A stretch of 64,000 nucleotides of DNA from Leptodactylus fallax (Eukaryota > Chordata > Amphibia > Anura > Leptodactylidae): positions 1,488,001-1,552,000 of the forward strand of contig CAMRHE010000018.1 in assembly GCA_947044405.1 (NCBI GenBank), in the 5' to 3' direction. Every line of letters starts with the position of its first letter. Positions within the stretch are counted from its first letter, which is position 1. Made by a program: the position numbers and the translations under genes. Shown here piece after piece: positions 23,660-34,281 of this stretch. The notes beneath the pieces were generated by a model. The model ran no database searches, was not told the origin of the DNA, and worked only from the letters and a program-made list of their open reading frames with translations.

Positions 23660-23890
23660 CCTGGGCTGACTTGTCTCTTGGAGATTTGGACAACGAGCTC
23701 CAATACTGGAAGAAACCGCGCAGAGGAGGAGATATTGGGTTCACCCCATTGTTTCCCAACTGCCCTTGAAACGACATTTCCAAACCTAGACAAGTTCCAT
23801 AGCTACTGCCATATGTCCATCTCAGCTTTTGACCATCTTCTGGAGGACCAGAGTCATGGACTCCTTCCAAGACACCAACATATGACATTT
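23660..23890 (+). pseudogene. PIF/Harbinger transposase fragment (HARBI1-like N-terminal part)
   Basis: One frame reads RRYWVHPIVSQLPLKRHFQT, and an overlapping shifted frame reads DKFHSYCHMSISAFDHLLED. Both match the typical start of Harbinger nucleases, where RRYWVHP is followed by a KF..YFRMS...FD.LL block. A frameshift separates the two and the catalytic part is absent. This is a decayed fragment of a DNA transposon or of a domesticated relative. The assignment rests on motif memory, not a search. Confidence 0.55.
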
Positions 23891-23929
23891 CTCTGGAGGA
23901 ACAGCTTATTGTCACTCTCAGTTAAGAAC

Positions 23930-24110
23930 AACAATTGTCCCCCTTGTCACCATGTAACCAGTGTCCTGCTAGCAGTCACCAATTTGTCCACCTTGCGCCA
24001 TGTTGCCATGTAACCAATATCTAGCTAGCAGTCCCTGGCTTGTTCCCCTTGACCAATGCCATCATTTAACCAAGATCCAGCTAGCAGCACCCAGTTCTGC
24101 TGATGCTGCC
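23930..24110 (+). repeat. Three-copy degenerate tandem repeat (about 57 bp)
   Basis: Three units share TTGTCCCCCTTG-like starts, a CCATGTAACCA-type middle and CTAGCAGTC/CTAGCAGCAC ends. It lies between the Harbinger fragment and gypsy element 2. Confidence 0.6.
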
Positions 24111-24294
24111 ATCTTCAGGGCTTCTAGAAAAGGTGAACGACTTCAGTCCAACTAGCTTGCCCTACCAACACCAAGGCAACTACCAAAGTCATATGAAAGT
24201 CCAGCACCATTTGTTTTAATGGCTGATAAAGGCTTTGGACTGTCCCCCCATTTGCTGCAGACGTTCCCGGCCTAGTTTGGATGATTGATGGTAT

Positions 24295-24857
24295 TGTGGT
24301 AAAGTGTACGGCAAAGTCATGGACGGGGTGTATATCTCGCCTGGTTTCCTCAGCCAGGTGAGATTGAGGAAATCCAGGGTTTAGCTTGCTCTAGAAGACC
24401 ATAGTCTGCTAGCGTTTTTCATTATAATATGGGCTGGTTTTTCTGGACTGGAGGGCAGGATTGGTAGTGGGTACTCTCCAGTCCACACCCCAGTCCACTC
24501 CGGGATTTGCCTCCCTAACCCCAGGTGAGGTTTCCTGTGGGTTTGTCTTGATTGAGGGAGGAAGCTCAACACAAAAAGGTGAGCTCTGGTATACTGCAGG
24601 AGAGAGAAAGACCAAACGCTCCTGGAGGTGAGCGTTTACACTGGGCTGCTGTTCTCATTGTGTTATGGTTACCTGCATGAGGACAGTGAGGTACGCTGTT
24701 GTTATCTAGCGCCAGACAGGCCTAGACATTTATTTTGTTTGGACACTTTTTGTTTTGTGCTGGAATTACCACAAATAAAAGCTCTATCACCGTTTTAAGC
24801 AACCTGCCGTGTGTGAACTTGGTCATTGCCGCCCCTCCGTGCGTGCTGATCCCTACA
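24295..24857 (+). repeat. 5' LTR of element 2
   Basis: 563 bp from TGTGGTAAAG to GATCCCTACA. It contains AATAAA within CACAAATAAAAGC near 24773. The primer-binding region TTGGTGGAGAACGCGGGC starts at 24859; its tRNA is not assigned. Confidence 0.92.
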
Positions 24858-24925
24858 ATTGGTGGAGAACGCGGGCAGTGTGTTGCTAGGGGTAACGGCA
24901 TGACAAACCAAGTGAGAACTAAATA

Positions 24926-26416
24926 TTGCAGATTTTAAAAACCCAGAAGTGTATGTCTAGGGTGAAAGCTGCTGCTGCTTTGCAAGGCCCATCCAGCACA
25001 ATGGAGGAAGTAATAAAGCAGCTGGTGCAGGCTAATCTGAGACATGAAAAGTCCATGGAGCAGCAACAGAAGTTCCATGCCGAGGCCTTACAAGCCCACC
25101 AACAAGCACAGCTGCAGCTCAGTATGCAGCAACAACAGGCCGTGGCGCAGCAACAGGAAACCAATCGCTTGCTGTTGGAACAGATTGCTGCGCTCAGAGA
25201 GACTGCCGTGTCTCAGCCCCAACGGGTGGAGATAAGCCCACCAGAGATACTAGTGTGAAAAGGGCTGTACAGCGGGCAATGCAAAAAAATGACACCTGAT
25301 GATGATGTCGAGGCCTACCTCACTATATTTGAGAGAGTGGCGGAGAGAGAGAGGCTACCAGCTACAGAATGGGCAGAGGTGGTCGCGCCCTTTCTGTCAG
25401 GAGAACCGCAAAAGGCCTACTATGACCTCAGGGAGCAGGATGTCCGGGACTATGCGAAGTTAAAAATGGAGATCCTTGCTCGCCTTGGTGTTACGCCAGC
25501 TGTTCGTGCCAGGAGAGTGCAAAATTGGAGCTACACCCTGGACAAACCTGCCCGGTCTCAGATGCATGACCTGATTCACCTGGTGAGAAAGTGGCTAGAA
25601 CCAGAGTCCTCTACACCAGCTCAAATCGTAGAGAAGGTGGTGGTCGACCATTTCTTCAGGACCCTCCCAGCAGAGCTACAACGGTGGGTTGGACATGGAG
25701 ACCCCAAGACCGCGGAACAGCTCGTTAACATGGTAGAAAGATACCTGGCAACCGAGGATTACCTCCATGACGCCCCTGCGGCTCTGACACCTCCCAGGAC
25801 GGCCCGTCCCGTGACATCTGTGGGTAAGAGAGTTCCAGCTGGAGGTGGGTGGACAAGAGGTAGCAGGGCTCTGGAGCATGGCAGAGGGCAAAAGATTGAA
25901 CCTGAACCCCAGAGGCCCTCTGGTCTTAAAAAGGACCCTCTTCCAAGGAGGCCCGGGACTCCCCAGTGCTGGAGGTGCCATGAGTGGGGACATATAGCTG
26001 TCTATTGCCCCCTTACCTCAGAACCCATGGAGTGTGACGCTGATCAGCGACAGTCACTATTTGCAGAGTCTGTGTGTGCAGCCCTTCCAGGGTCAGGGAC
26101 TGAGCCCCATGTTTGCCTGATAAAGGTAAACAACCGCTCTGTGAAGGCCCTTCTGGACTCAGGTAGCCTGGTGACTTTAGTTCGGGCCAGCCTTGTGGCT
26201 AGGGACTATGTGCCAGGCAAACAAGTGAAGGTACTCTGCATTCATGGGGATATGATTGCTTACCCTGTAGCCTCAGTCTGTTTGGAAACCCCATCTGGGG
26301 CTGTGACCTATGAAGTTGGGGTTGTAAAGAGACTAATGTATGAAGTGATACTAGGCCGTGATTTCCCGCTATTTTGGGAGTTGTGGAAAACAGGTAACAC
26401 TTCTGCTGCCAGTTAA
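24926..26416 (+). pseudogene. gag: gag and protease of element 2, broken by a stop
   Basis: The first part (24926-25258) is a Gln-rich predicted coiled coil (EQQQKFHAEALQAHQQAQLQ). A TGA at 25256-25258 and an apparent local frame disturbance ending in an A7 run (25283-25289) precede 25289-26416. That part reads MTPDDDVEAYLTIFERVAERERLP with a SCAN-like capsid fold region, a CCHC knuckle (CWRCHEWGHIAVYC, from residue 227) and an aspartic protease (LLDSGSLVTLV, DSG at 290-292). A TAA at 26414 ends this segment in the middle of the polyprotein. Gag forms particles; protease cleaves Gag-Pol. Confidence 0.85.
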
Positions 26417-27460
26417 GAAACTCCAGCAGAATATGTACCTTCCCCAGTAAGTAGTGGTACTGATAAGGGGCAAAGTGGAAATTTGAGTGTACCTGAAGTA
26501 CAGGATGATGATTACTTTCCCTTGCAGGTGTTAGCCGGGGAAGAAGAAGAAACTTCCCCATCGGGACAACAAATGCTAGACTTAGAGGTGTCCCAAGGTA
26601 ACTTTGGAACCGAGCAAATGATAGATCTTACTCTGACTAATGCTTGGGCCAATGTTACCGTAATAAATGGTGTTCCACAGGAACCCGAGGCTGATACAAA
26701 ATTTCCACACTTTGCCATGAATGGGAATAAGGTGTACCAGATCACCAAGATAAACAATGAAGTTGTGGAACAACTTCTGGTGCCAAAATCGTACCGCCAC
26801 AGGGTGCTTGACATGGCTCATAGCCATGTACTTGGGGGTCATCTGGGGACCAAAAAAACCAGAGAGAGAGTCCTTCAGAGGTTCTTTTGGCCTGGGGTAT
26901 ATGACGAAGTGAAAAGGTATTATGAGTCATGTCCCACATGTCAGATAAGTGCCCCAACATCACACTTCCGTAGCCCGTTGGTGCCCCTTCCCATCATCGA
27001 GGTACCATTTGAGAGGATTGCAATGGACCTAGTGGGGCCCATTGTCAAATCTGCTAGGGGACACCAGTACATTCTCGTTGTGGTAGACTATGCCACTCGG
27101 TACCCAGAGGCAGTACCCTTAAGGAGCATGACTTCTAAAAATATTGCCCGAGAGTTATTTTACATGTTCTCTCGCACCGGGCTCCCTAAAGAAATCCTTA
27201 CTGACCAGGGTACGCCCTTTATGTCAAAAGTCATGAAGGAGCTGTGCAAATTATTTAAACTCAGGCACATTCATACATCAGTATACCACCCACAAACGGA
27301 TGGGTTAGTGGAAAGGTTTAACAAAACCTTAAAACATATGTTAAAGAAGGTTGTAGAAAGGGATGGTTGGAACTGGGACTATCTGTTACCCTACCTAATG
27401 TTCTCCATAAGAGAGGTACCCCAGGCATCTACAGGGTTTTCACCCTTTGAGCTAGTTTAA
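26417..27460 (+). pseudogene. Integrase of element 2, placed before RT
   Basis: It continues in the same frame after the TAA at 26414. The HHCC zinc finger (HSHVLGGHLGTKKT, then CPTC) is followed by the catalytic core, numbered from 26483: D182 (MDLVGP), D241 (LTDQGTPF) and E277 (VERFNKTLK), a D-D35-E spacing. It stops at a TAA (27458-27460) where the conserved FELV block would continue. The C-terminal domain is in the next open segment. It inserts the cDNA in the nucleus. Confidence 0.9.
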
Positions 27461-27478
27461 GGCCGACATCCAAGGGGT

Positions 27479-29419
27479 TTGTTGGACATCGCCAAGGAAA
27501 CCTGGGAGACCGAGGCAACCCCTTATAAAAGTGTGGTTGAACACGTCGCCCAGATGCAGGATAGAATAGCGACAGTAATGCCAATTGTCAAGGAACATAT
27601 GCAAAGAGCTCAGGAGGCCCAAAGCAGAATTTATAATAGATCTGCTAGGCTGAGGGTCTTTAATCCTGGGGATAGGGTCCTGGTTCTAATACCCACCGTC
27701 GAAAGTAAATTTCTGGCAAAGTGGCAGGGTCCCTATGAGATTGTAGAGAGAATAAGTGAGGTGAACTACAAGGTGCATCAACCAGGCAGGAGAAAACCCT
27801 TCCAGGTCTACCACATAAACCTGATCAAGCCATGGAAAGATCGAGAGTCATTAGTAGCCACCCAGGCTGTGGCTAAAGAGGTGGTACCGCCAGTTCCCCC
27901 AGTAAGGATAGGTGAGGCACTGTCAGGGCACCAGAAGCAGGAGGCAAGGGAATTTTTACAGGAAAACAGGCGCAAGTTTTCTGACTTACCAGGCCGTACT
28001 CACCTGGTAAAACATCATATTAAGACTGAGCCTAACCATAGAGTGAACCTGAAGCCATACCGCATACCAGAAGCCCGCAGGCAGGCGGTATCCACTGAGG
28101 TCAAACATATGCTTGAGCTAGGTGTTATTGAGGAATCTGTCAGTGAGTGGTCAAGTCCCATTGTACTAATCCCAAAGCCTAATGGGACATGGAGGTTCTG
28201 TAATGACTTCAGAAAATTAAATGAAGTATCAAAGTTTGATGCTTACCCCATGCCCCGAGTAGATGAACTAATTGAGAGACTTGGGAGGGCAAGATATATT
28301 ACAACACTTGACCTTACAAAAGGTTATTGGCAGATTCCACTATCTGATGAGGCTAAGGAAAAAACTGCATTCTCCACACCAGAAGGCCTGTTCCAGTATG
28401 TAGTGATGCCATTCGGGTTACATGGGGCCCCGGCTACATTCCAGAGGCTGATGGACCTGATCTTGAGACCACATCGAGATTATGCGGCTGCTTACCTGGA
28501 TGATGTGGTCATTTTTTCGTCTGACTGGAGAAGTCACCTCTGTAAGGTACAGGCAGTGTTGAATTCTATCAGTGATGCGGGCCTAACTATAAACCCAGAG
28601 AAGTGTGCAGTGGGTCTAGAGGAGGCAAGATACCTGGGGTACATAATTGGAAAGGGCTTGGTAAAACCCCAGATCAACAAGGTTGAGGCAATACAAAACT
28701 GGCCTAGACCCCTAACAAAAAAACAGGTCAGAGCCTTCCTTGGCATAACCGGGTATTACCGTCGGTTTGTGCCCAATTTTGCCGCAATGGCTTCCCCACT
28801 GACGGACTTGACAAAGGGTGGTAAGTCCGTAATGATAAAGTGGACTCCAGAGGCAGAAAAAGCTTTTCAGAACCTAATATCGGCCCTGTGTGAACAACCC
28901 GTACTTATCTCCCCAGATTTTAAAAAGCAATTCCTGGTCCAGACGGACGCGTCTGATACAGGCTTGGGAGCGGTCCTGTCACAAGTGGTAAATGGGGAAG
29001 AACACCCAGTGATGTACCTAAGCAGAAAACTGACCCCTGCAGAAAAAAACTATGCCATAGTAGAAAGGGAGTGTTTGGCTGTCAAGTGGGCGTTAGAATC
29101 CCTGAGGTATTATCTGCTGGGTAGACAGTTCGTGTTGGTGACAGACCATGCTCCTCTGGCATGGATGAAGCAAAATAAGGAGAGAAACGCAAGAGTAACC
29201 CATTGGTTTCTCTCCTTACAGAATTTCAGTTTCAAGGTTGAGCATAGGCCTGGGAAATTACAAGGTAATGCAGACGCCTTGTCCAGAACGCACTGTATGT
29301 TCAGTGGAAGTGCCCAGACCTCTGGTCTGGAGAAGAGGGGGGGGATATGTGCTAAAGTGTACGGCAAAGTCATGGACGGGGTGTATATCTCGCCTGGTTT
29401 CCTCAGCCAGGTGAGATAG
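27479..29419 (+). CDS. Integrase C-terminus, reverse transcriptase and RNase H of element 2
   Basis: 646 codons, in frame with the upstream pieces. The first 110 residues are the integrase C-terminal domain (NPGDRVLVLIP, KWQGPYEIVERI, YHINLIKPW). Then comes reverse transcriptase with FCNDFRKLNEV, LDLTKGYWQIPL and YLDD (339-342), followed by RNase H with QTDASDTGLGAVLSQ, ERECLAVKWAL, TDHAPLAWM and NADALSR. The frame runs 72 nt into the 3' LTR before its stop. All RT and RNase H signature residues seen are intact. Confidence 0.92.
   Translation: MLDIAKETWETEATPYKSVVEHVAQMQDRIATVMPIVKEHMQRAQEAQSRIYNRSARLRVFNPGDRVLVLIPTVESKFLAKWQGPYEIVERISEVNYKVHQPGRRKPFQVYHINLIKPWKDRESLVATQAVAKEVVPPVPPVRIGEALSGHQKQEAREFLQENRRKFSDLPGRTHLVKHHIKTEPNHRVNLKPYRIPEARRQAVSTEVKHMLELGVIEESVSEWSSPIVLIPKPNGTWRFCNDFRKLNEVSKFDAYPMPRVDELIERLGRARYITTLDLTKGYWQIPLSDEAKEKTAFSTPEGLFQYVVMPFGLHGAPATFQRLMDLILRPHRDYAAAYLDDVVIFSSDWRSHLCKVQAVLNSISDAGLTINPEKCAVGLEEARYLGYIIGKGLVKPQINKVEAIQNWPRPLTKKQVRAFLGITGYYRRFVPNFAAMASPLTDLTKGGKSVMIKWTPEAEKAFQNLISALCEQPVLISPDFKKQFLVQTDASDTGLGAVLSQVVNGEEHPVMYLSRKLTPAEKNYAIVERECLAVKWALESLRYYLLGRQFVLVTDHAPLAWMKQNKERNARVTHWFLSLQNFSFKVEHRPGKLQGNADALSRTHCMFSGSAQTSGLEKRGGICAKVYGKVMDGVYISPGFLSQVR
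29331..29347 (+). promoter_or_regulatory. Polypurine tract of element 2
   Basis: AGAAGAGGGGGGGGATA lies immediately before the 3' LTR and inside the pol frame. Confidence 0.8.
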
Positions 29420-29910
29420 AGGAAATCCAGGGTTTAGCTTGCTCTAGCAGACCATAGTCTGCTAGCGTTTTTCATTATAATATGGGCTGGTTTTTCTGGA
29501 CTGGAGGGCAGGATTGGTAGTGGGTACTCTCCAGTCCACACCCCAGTCCACTCCGGGATTTGCCTCCCTAACCCCAGGTGAGGTTTCCTGTGGGTTTGTC
29601 TTGATTGAGGGAGGAAGCTCAACACAAAAAGGTGAGCTCTGGTATACTGCAGGAGAGAGAAAGACCAAACGCTCCTGGAGGTGAGCGTTTACACTGGGCT
29701 GCTGTTCTCATTGTGTTATGGTTACCTGCATGAGGACAGTGAGGTACGCTGTTGTTATCTAGCACTGGACAGGCCTAGACATTTATTTTGTTTGGACACT
29801 TTTTGTTTTGTGCTGGAATTACCACAAATAAAAGCTCTATCACCGTTTTAAGCAACCTGCCGTGTGTGAACTTGGTCATTGCCGCCCCTCCGTGCGTGCT
29901 GATCCCTACA
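29348..29910 (+). repeat. 3' LTR of element 2
   Basis: A 563-bp copy of 24295-24857. The differences seen are at the fifth base, near 29419, near 29452, and three within the block near 29763-29768. Confidence 0.92.
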
Positions 29911-29918
29911 GTATATAT

Positions 29919-32900
29919 TTAACGCGTAGACGATGATCGGTGTACTATTGAGGTGCAGCCACCTGAGTCTTAAGGCAAACCGCTGTACTATTATGGTGGA
30001 AGTCTCCCACCCACTCAAAGTCTGAATGGGCAGCTGCTGGAGTGGGTGTTAGCTGTAAGTTACAGCTAACACCCTGCTCCAGCACCCCGATTGGAGCGTA
30101 GCTCCGGTTGGGGATTTTAACCCCTTAGATGCTGCGGTTAAACATGACCGCGGCATTTGAGGGGTTCCGCTAACATTATGACTCCCTTGGCCACCTCCCC
30201 GATATGTATTTTCACTGGCCAGACCCCAGGCTGCCAAGAACCCCCATACCTTATTGATCCTGCTGCCGAATGGAGGAAGTAAACCTATGCGTCTGCCTAT
30301 GCGACTTCCTCTATACAGTGCAATACATGTGTATACACATGCATTGCTGTGTATAGTACTGAACCAGTGATCAGACCATCGCTGGTTCAGATCCCCTAGT
30401 GGGACATCAAGTATATGTAAAAATGAAGTGTAAAAAAAATAAGTGAATTGCCGCAACCGTAACAACCTGTACAATAAAATTGAAATATTATTTAACCTGC
30501 AAGGTCAATATTGGAAAAAAAAAGAAATGTAAAAAAACACCAGAAATAATGATTTTTTGCCATCTCGCCTTACAAAAAAATGCTATGAAAAGTGATCAAA
30601 AAGTCATATGTGTCCCAAAGTACAAATAAAAAGAACAGGGTGTCTCACAAAAAATAAGCCATCAACCAACTCTGTCAACCGAAAAATAAAAATGTTACAC
30701 ATCTCAGAAGATGGCGGTGCAAAAATAATTGATTTATGTCGCCAAATGGGTTTAAATTCTGCAAAATTAGTAACACATAAAAAAACAAAAAAAACAATAT
30801 AAATTAGGTATTGCCATAATCGTAAAGACCCACAGAATAAAGGTAACATGTTTTTTATGATGTATGGTGCAAGACCAAAAAAATAAAAGGTAAAACTCAA
30901 TGGCATCATTTTTTTTAAGTTCACCAAAAAAAATGTTAAAAAAGGTGTATATACACCTTTTTTGTACCCAAATTGCGCTCCTTCTTGCCTGGCTGTGCCC
31001 AAACAGCAGTTTATACCCATATATGGCAGTTAGTACGTTATCCTGGGTACAGCAGTGACATTCATTTGGGCATAAACGTTAGTTGTGGTACATAGCAGGG
31101 TGTAGATGTGAAGGAGTGCTATGTGGCTTTTGCCACATGCAGTGCAGATTTAGATGTTGGTTTTTGAAAACTATGTCACATTTGCAGAGACCCTAAAATT
31201 GCCCCTACAAAATGAGGTCACTTTTTGGGGAATTCCAATTTACTGGCACCTCCAGGGCTCTGCAAAAACAATATGGCATACAGAAAGTCCCTCTAAATCT
31301 ATTCTCCCTTCTGAGCCATGCTGTGTGCCAAAAAAGCAGTTTATGCCAACATATACACCTTTTTTGTACCCGAGATAGCCCACTTAATAGTTTTAGGAGT
31401 GCGTGTCTCTGATGACACAAAGTGGGCCCAACATATTGGGCACTGAAACTGCATATTTCTTTAAAAATGTCAATTTTCACTTTGCACATAAATTTTTGGG
31501 AAGCACTCTTAGGCTCAAAAGGATAATACCCTTTTAGAAATTCATTGAGGGGTGTAGTTTCTAAAATGGTGTCACTTTTGAGGGGTTTCCATTGGGCTGG
31601 TATTTCAGGGGCTCTGCAAATGCAACATGGCACCTGAAAACTATTCCAGCAAAATCGGCCCTCCAAAAGCAAAATAGCTCTCTTTCCATTCTGAGCCCCA
31701 TGTACCCACATATTTACAACCACATACGGGCATTTCCGTATTCAGGAGAAATTGTGTAACAAATTGTGATGAGTATTTTCTTCGTCAAACCTTTGTAAAT
31801 ATGAAAAATTTAGGACTAAATTGACGGTTTATTGGAAAAAAAAAGTAATTTTCCATTTTTATGTCCGAATACTAATAATATCTGTGAAAGAGCTGTGAGG
31901 TCAAAATGGTCACCATACCCCTTGATAAATTCTATGAGGGGTGCAGTTTATAAAATGGGGTCACTTTTGGGGGGTTTCCATTGTACCGGTACTTTAGGGG
32001 CTCTGCAAATGAGACATGGCACCTGAAAACTATTCCAGCAAAACCTGCCCTCCAAAAGACAAATAGCGCTCTGTGAATTCTGAGCCCACCCCCCACCCCC
32101 CACCCCCCAAGTACCCATACAGCAGATTACAACCGCATATGGGGTATTGCCGTGTTCAGGAGCAATTGTTTAACAAACTGCGGGGAGCTTTTTCTCCTTT
32201 AACCCCTTGTGAAAATGAAAACTATAGGGATAAATTGACGTTTTAGTAATTTTTCATTTACATATTACAATGTTAATAAAATCTGTGAAATGGCTGTGGG
32301 GTCAAAATGCTCACTATACCCCTTGATGAATCCTGTCAGGGGATGTAGTTTCCAAAATGGAAACTTTTGGAGGGTTTCCATTGTATTGGTACTCTAATGG
32401 ATCTGCAAATGAGACATGGCACCTGAAAACTATTCCAGCAAAATCTGTTTTTCAAATGCCCAGTGTTGCTCCTTACCTTTCATGCGCTGCTGTGTGCCCA
32501 AACAACAGTTTACACCCACATGTGGGGTATTTCTGTGCTTGGGAGAAATTGCATAACAAACTGTGAGATGCATTTTCTCCTTTAACCCTTTGTGAATGTG
32601 TTATTTTAGGGCTAAATGAATGTTTTATTGAAAAAAAAATGAAATGCCTAAATTTCGACTTCATGTTGTTTTAATTGCCGTGAAATGCTTAAAGGGTTAA
32701 ACTTCCCAAATGCTGTTTTGAATTATTTGAGGGATGCAGTTTTGAAAATGGGATAATTTATGGTCAGTTTCTAATATATAAGCCTTTATAATCCCCTTCA
32801 GAACTGAAGTGGTCCCTAAAAAATTAGTTTGGGAAATTTTCTTGTAAATCTGTGTAAATAAATCAAATTCATAAATTAACGGACGATTAAAAGATGATGC

Positions 32901-33035
32901 CAACATTCTCAAAATCACTTGTCTCCAAGCATTAAAACATCTCAAAGTTATTGCCATATAAAGTGACATATGTCAGTTTTGAAAAGTGAGGCCTGGTCCT
33001 TAAGGTACTTTTAGGCTCTGTCTCCAAAGGGTTAA
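29919..33035 (+). repeat. TTAA-type dispersed repeat, second large copy
   Basis: Non-coding repeat homologous to 40219-45186: 30170-30420, 30460-30880 and 31140-31400 match its left and middle parts. It contains tandem units of about 390 bp starting near 31540, 31905, 32310 and 32700, each with GGGGTGTAGTTTCNAAAATGG. The right end has GGCCTGGTCCTTAAG and then AGGGTTAA (TTAA at 33032-33035). The left end near TTAA 29919-29922 is diverged or rearranged. Gypsy element 2 lies just outside it. Confidence 0.75.
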
Positions 33036-33256
33036 CTAACATTTTTCACAATAGCAAGATAGTAAGTGGAGTGCGCCTTTGGGATTCTCAGCTGCAAATA
33101 GCAGGTCTTCCATTCATCTCTTCAGATGGAACAAATAATGTGAAGGTGGTGATCCAAGATTGTGTTTTCTTTATAACTATACCCTGATTCACGATACTGC
33201 ATTTGACAGTGACCTCGACCAGTATATGTCCACATCATCCATCCCTCACCCACACC
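33036..33256. other. Unassigned short interval
   Basis: No feature supported. Confidence 0.3.
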
Positions 33257-33904
33257 CAGGGGCGCACCGCTAATGAGGCGAAGTGAGGCGGCACTATCCG
33301 TCACTGTCTGGGGAGCGGAATTTTTACTATTCAGTCTAAACCAGCCCAGGACAGGCCGCTTTAAAAAAAAACAACGCTGTGCGTGGCCTGTCCTGGGCTG
33401 GTTAACGAGACGTCCGCATCACAGCACAGGCGGCGATACAATGAGGTCATCACGCCTCCTACGCTGAGAAACAGACGTCGCGGACAAGAGGAGGTGGCGG
33501 CTCCATCAAGGGAGGTAGGTGAGGATAAGTTTTTTTATTTATATAAATAGGCCGTCACCTGCTGGAGTATCCCCAGCAGGTAACGGTCTATTTATTTCCC
33601 TACCCGGCGTCTGCTCGTGACCGCCCACGCTTCCCCTTATGCTATGGGACGCAGAAGAGGAAGTGTATGCCGCTGTGAGCAGCCGTGGGCATCGGTAAGT
33701 GAGGCCGCGGGCCTCAAATACTACTTTTCAGACCCCGGAGTATAATAATCGGAGACCCAGGGGAGGTGAGGGAACATAAAAACATATGCTACTTACCTCT
33801 CCTGTGATAGGATAGGTAAGTAACACTGATTTTTATGTTTGTCAGCTCCCCTGGGTCTCCGATCATTATACTCTGGGGTCCGAAAAGACCCCAAAGTATA
33901 ATAA
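33257..33904 (+). repeat. GC-rich composite repeat with strong hairpins
   Basis: It starts CAGGGGCGCACCGC, a hAT-like terminal pattern, but no partner end was found. Hairpins: AACCAGCCCAGGACAGGCC (33341) with GGCCTGTCCTGGGCTGGTT (to about 33401); AAATAGGCCGTCACCTGCTGG with CCAGCAGGTAACGGTCTATTT (about 33545-33591); and the GTATAATAATCGGAGACCCA / TGGGTCTCCGATCATTATAC pair (about 33739-33872). The last block recurs at 37660-37690. Confidence 0.6.
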
Positions 33905-34208
33905 TAGTTCGTGGGTGGGCAACTATGGGGCACAATACCGTGTGCAGGGACCACTATGGAGCCTAATACCAGTGCAGGGGCCACTATGGAGCATAGTACC
34001 ATGTGCAGGGGCCACTAGGGAGCATAATACAAGTGCAGGGGCCACTAGGGAGCATAATATCGTGTGCAGGGGCCACTAGGGAGCATAATACCGTGTGCAG
34101 GGGCAACTAGGGAGCATAATACTGTGTGCAGGGGCCACTATGGAGCAGAATACGGTGTGCAAGGGCCAATATGGAGCATAATACCGGTGGGCCGCCAGGC
34201 GGGGCCCG

Positions 34209-34281
<73 letters not shown>

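Larger units (their letters stand above)
24295..29910 (+). mobile_element. Gmr1-type Ty3/gypsy LTR retrotransposon (element 2)
   Basis: A 5,616-bp element with two 563-bp LTRs and a 4-bp target duplication, GTAT (24291-24294 and 29911-29914). All coding pieces lie in one frame: gag, zinc knuckle and protease, then integrase, then reverse transcriptase and RNase H. Integrase upstream of RT is the copia order, known in the Gmr1 group of deuterostome gypsy elements. The LTRs differ at six positions by eye (about 1.1 percent). Three in-frame stops (25256, 26414, 27458) break the polyprotein. Confidence 0.92.

Noticed and set aside
30601..30840. Possible tRNA or small RNA genes in AT-rich repeats
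   Set aside because: No cloverleaf with consensus A and B boxes was recognised by reading.
31205..31723. 172-codon minus-strand frame
   Set aside because: Lies in the 390-bp repeat family; similar frames recur in each unit (for example 43813-44436) and carry no domain.
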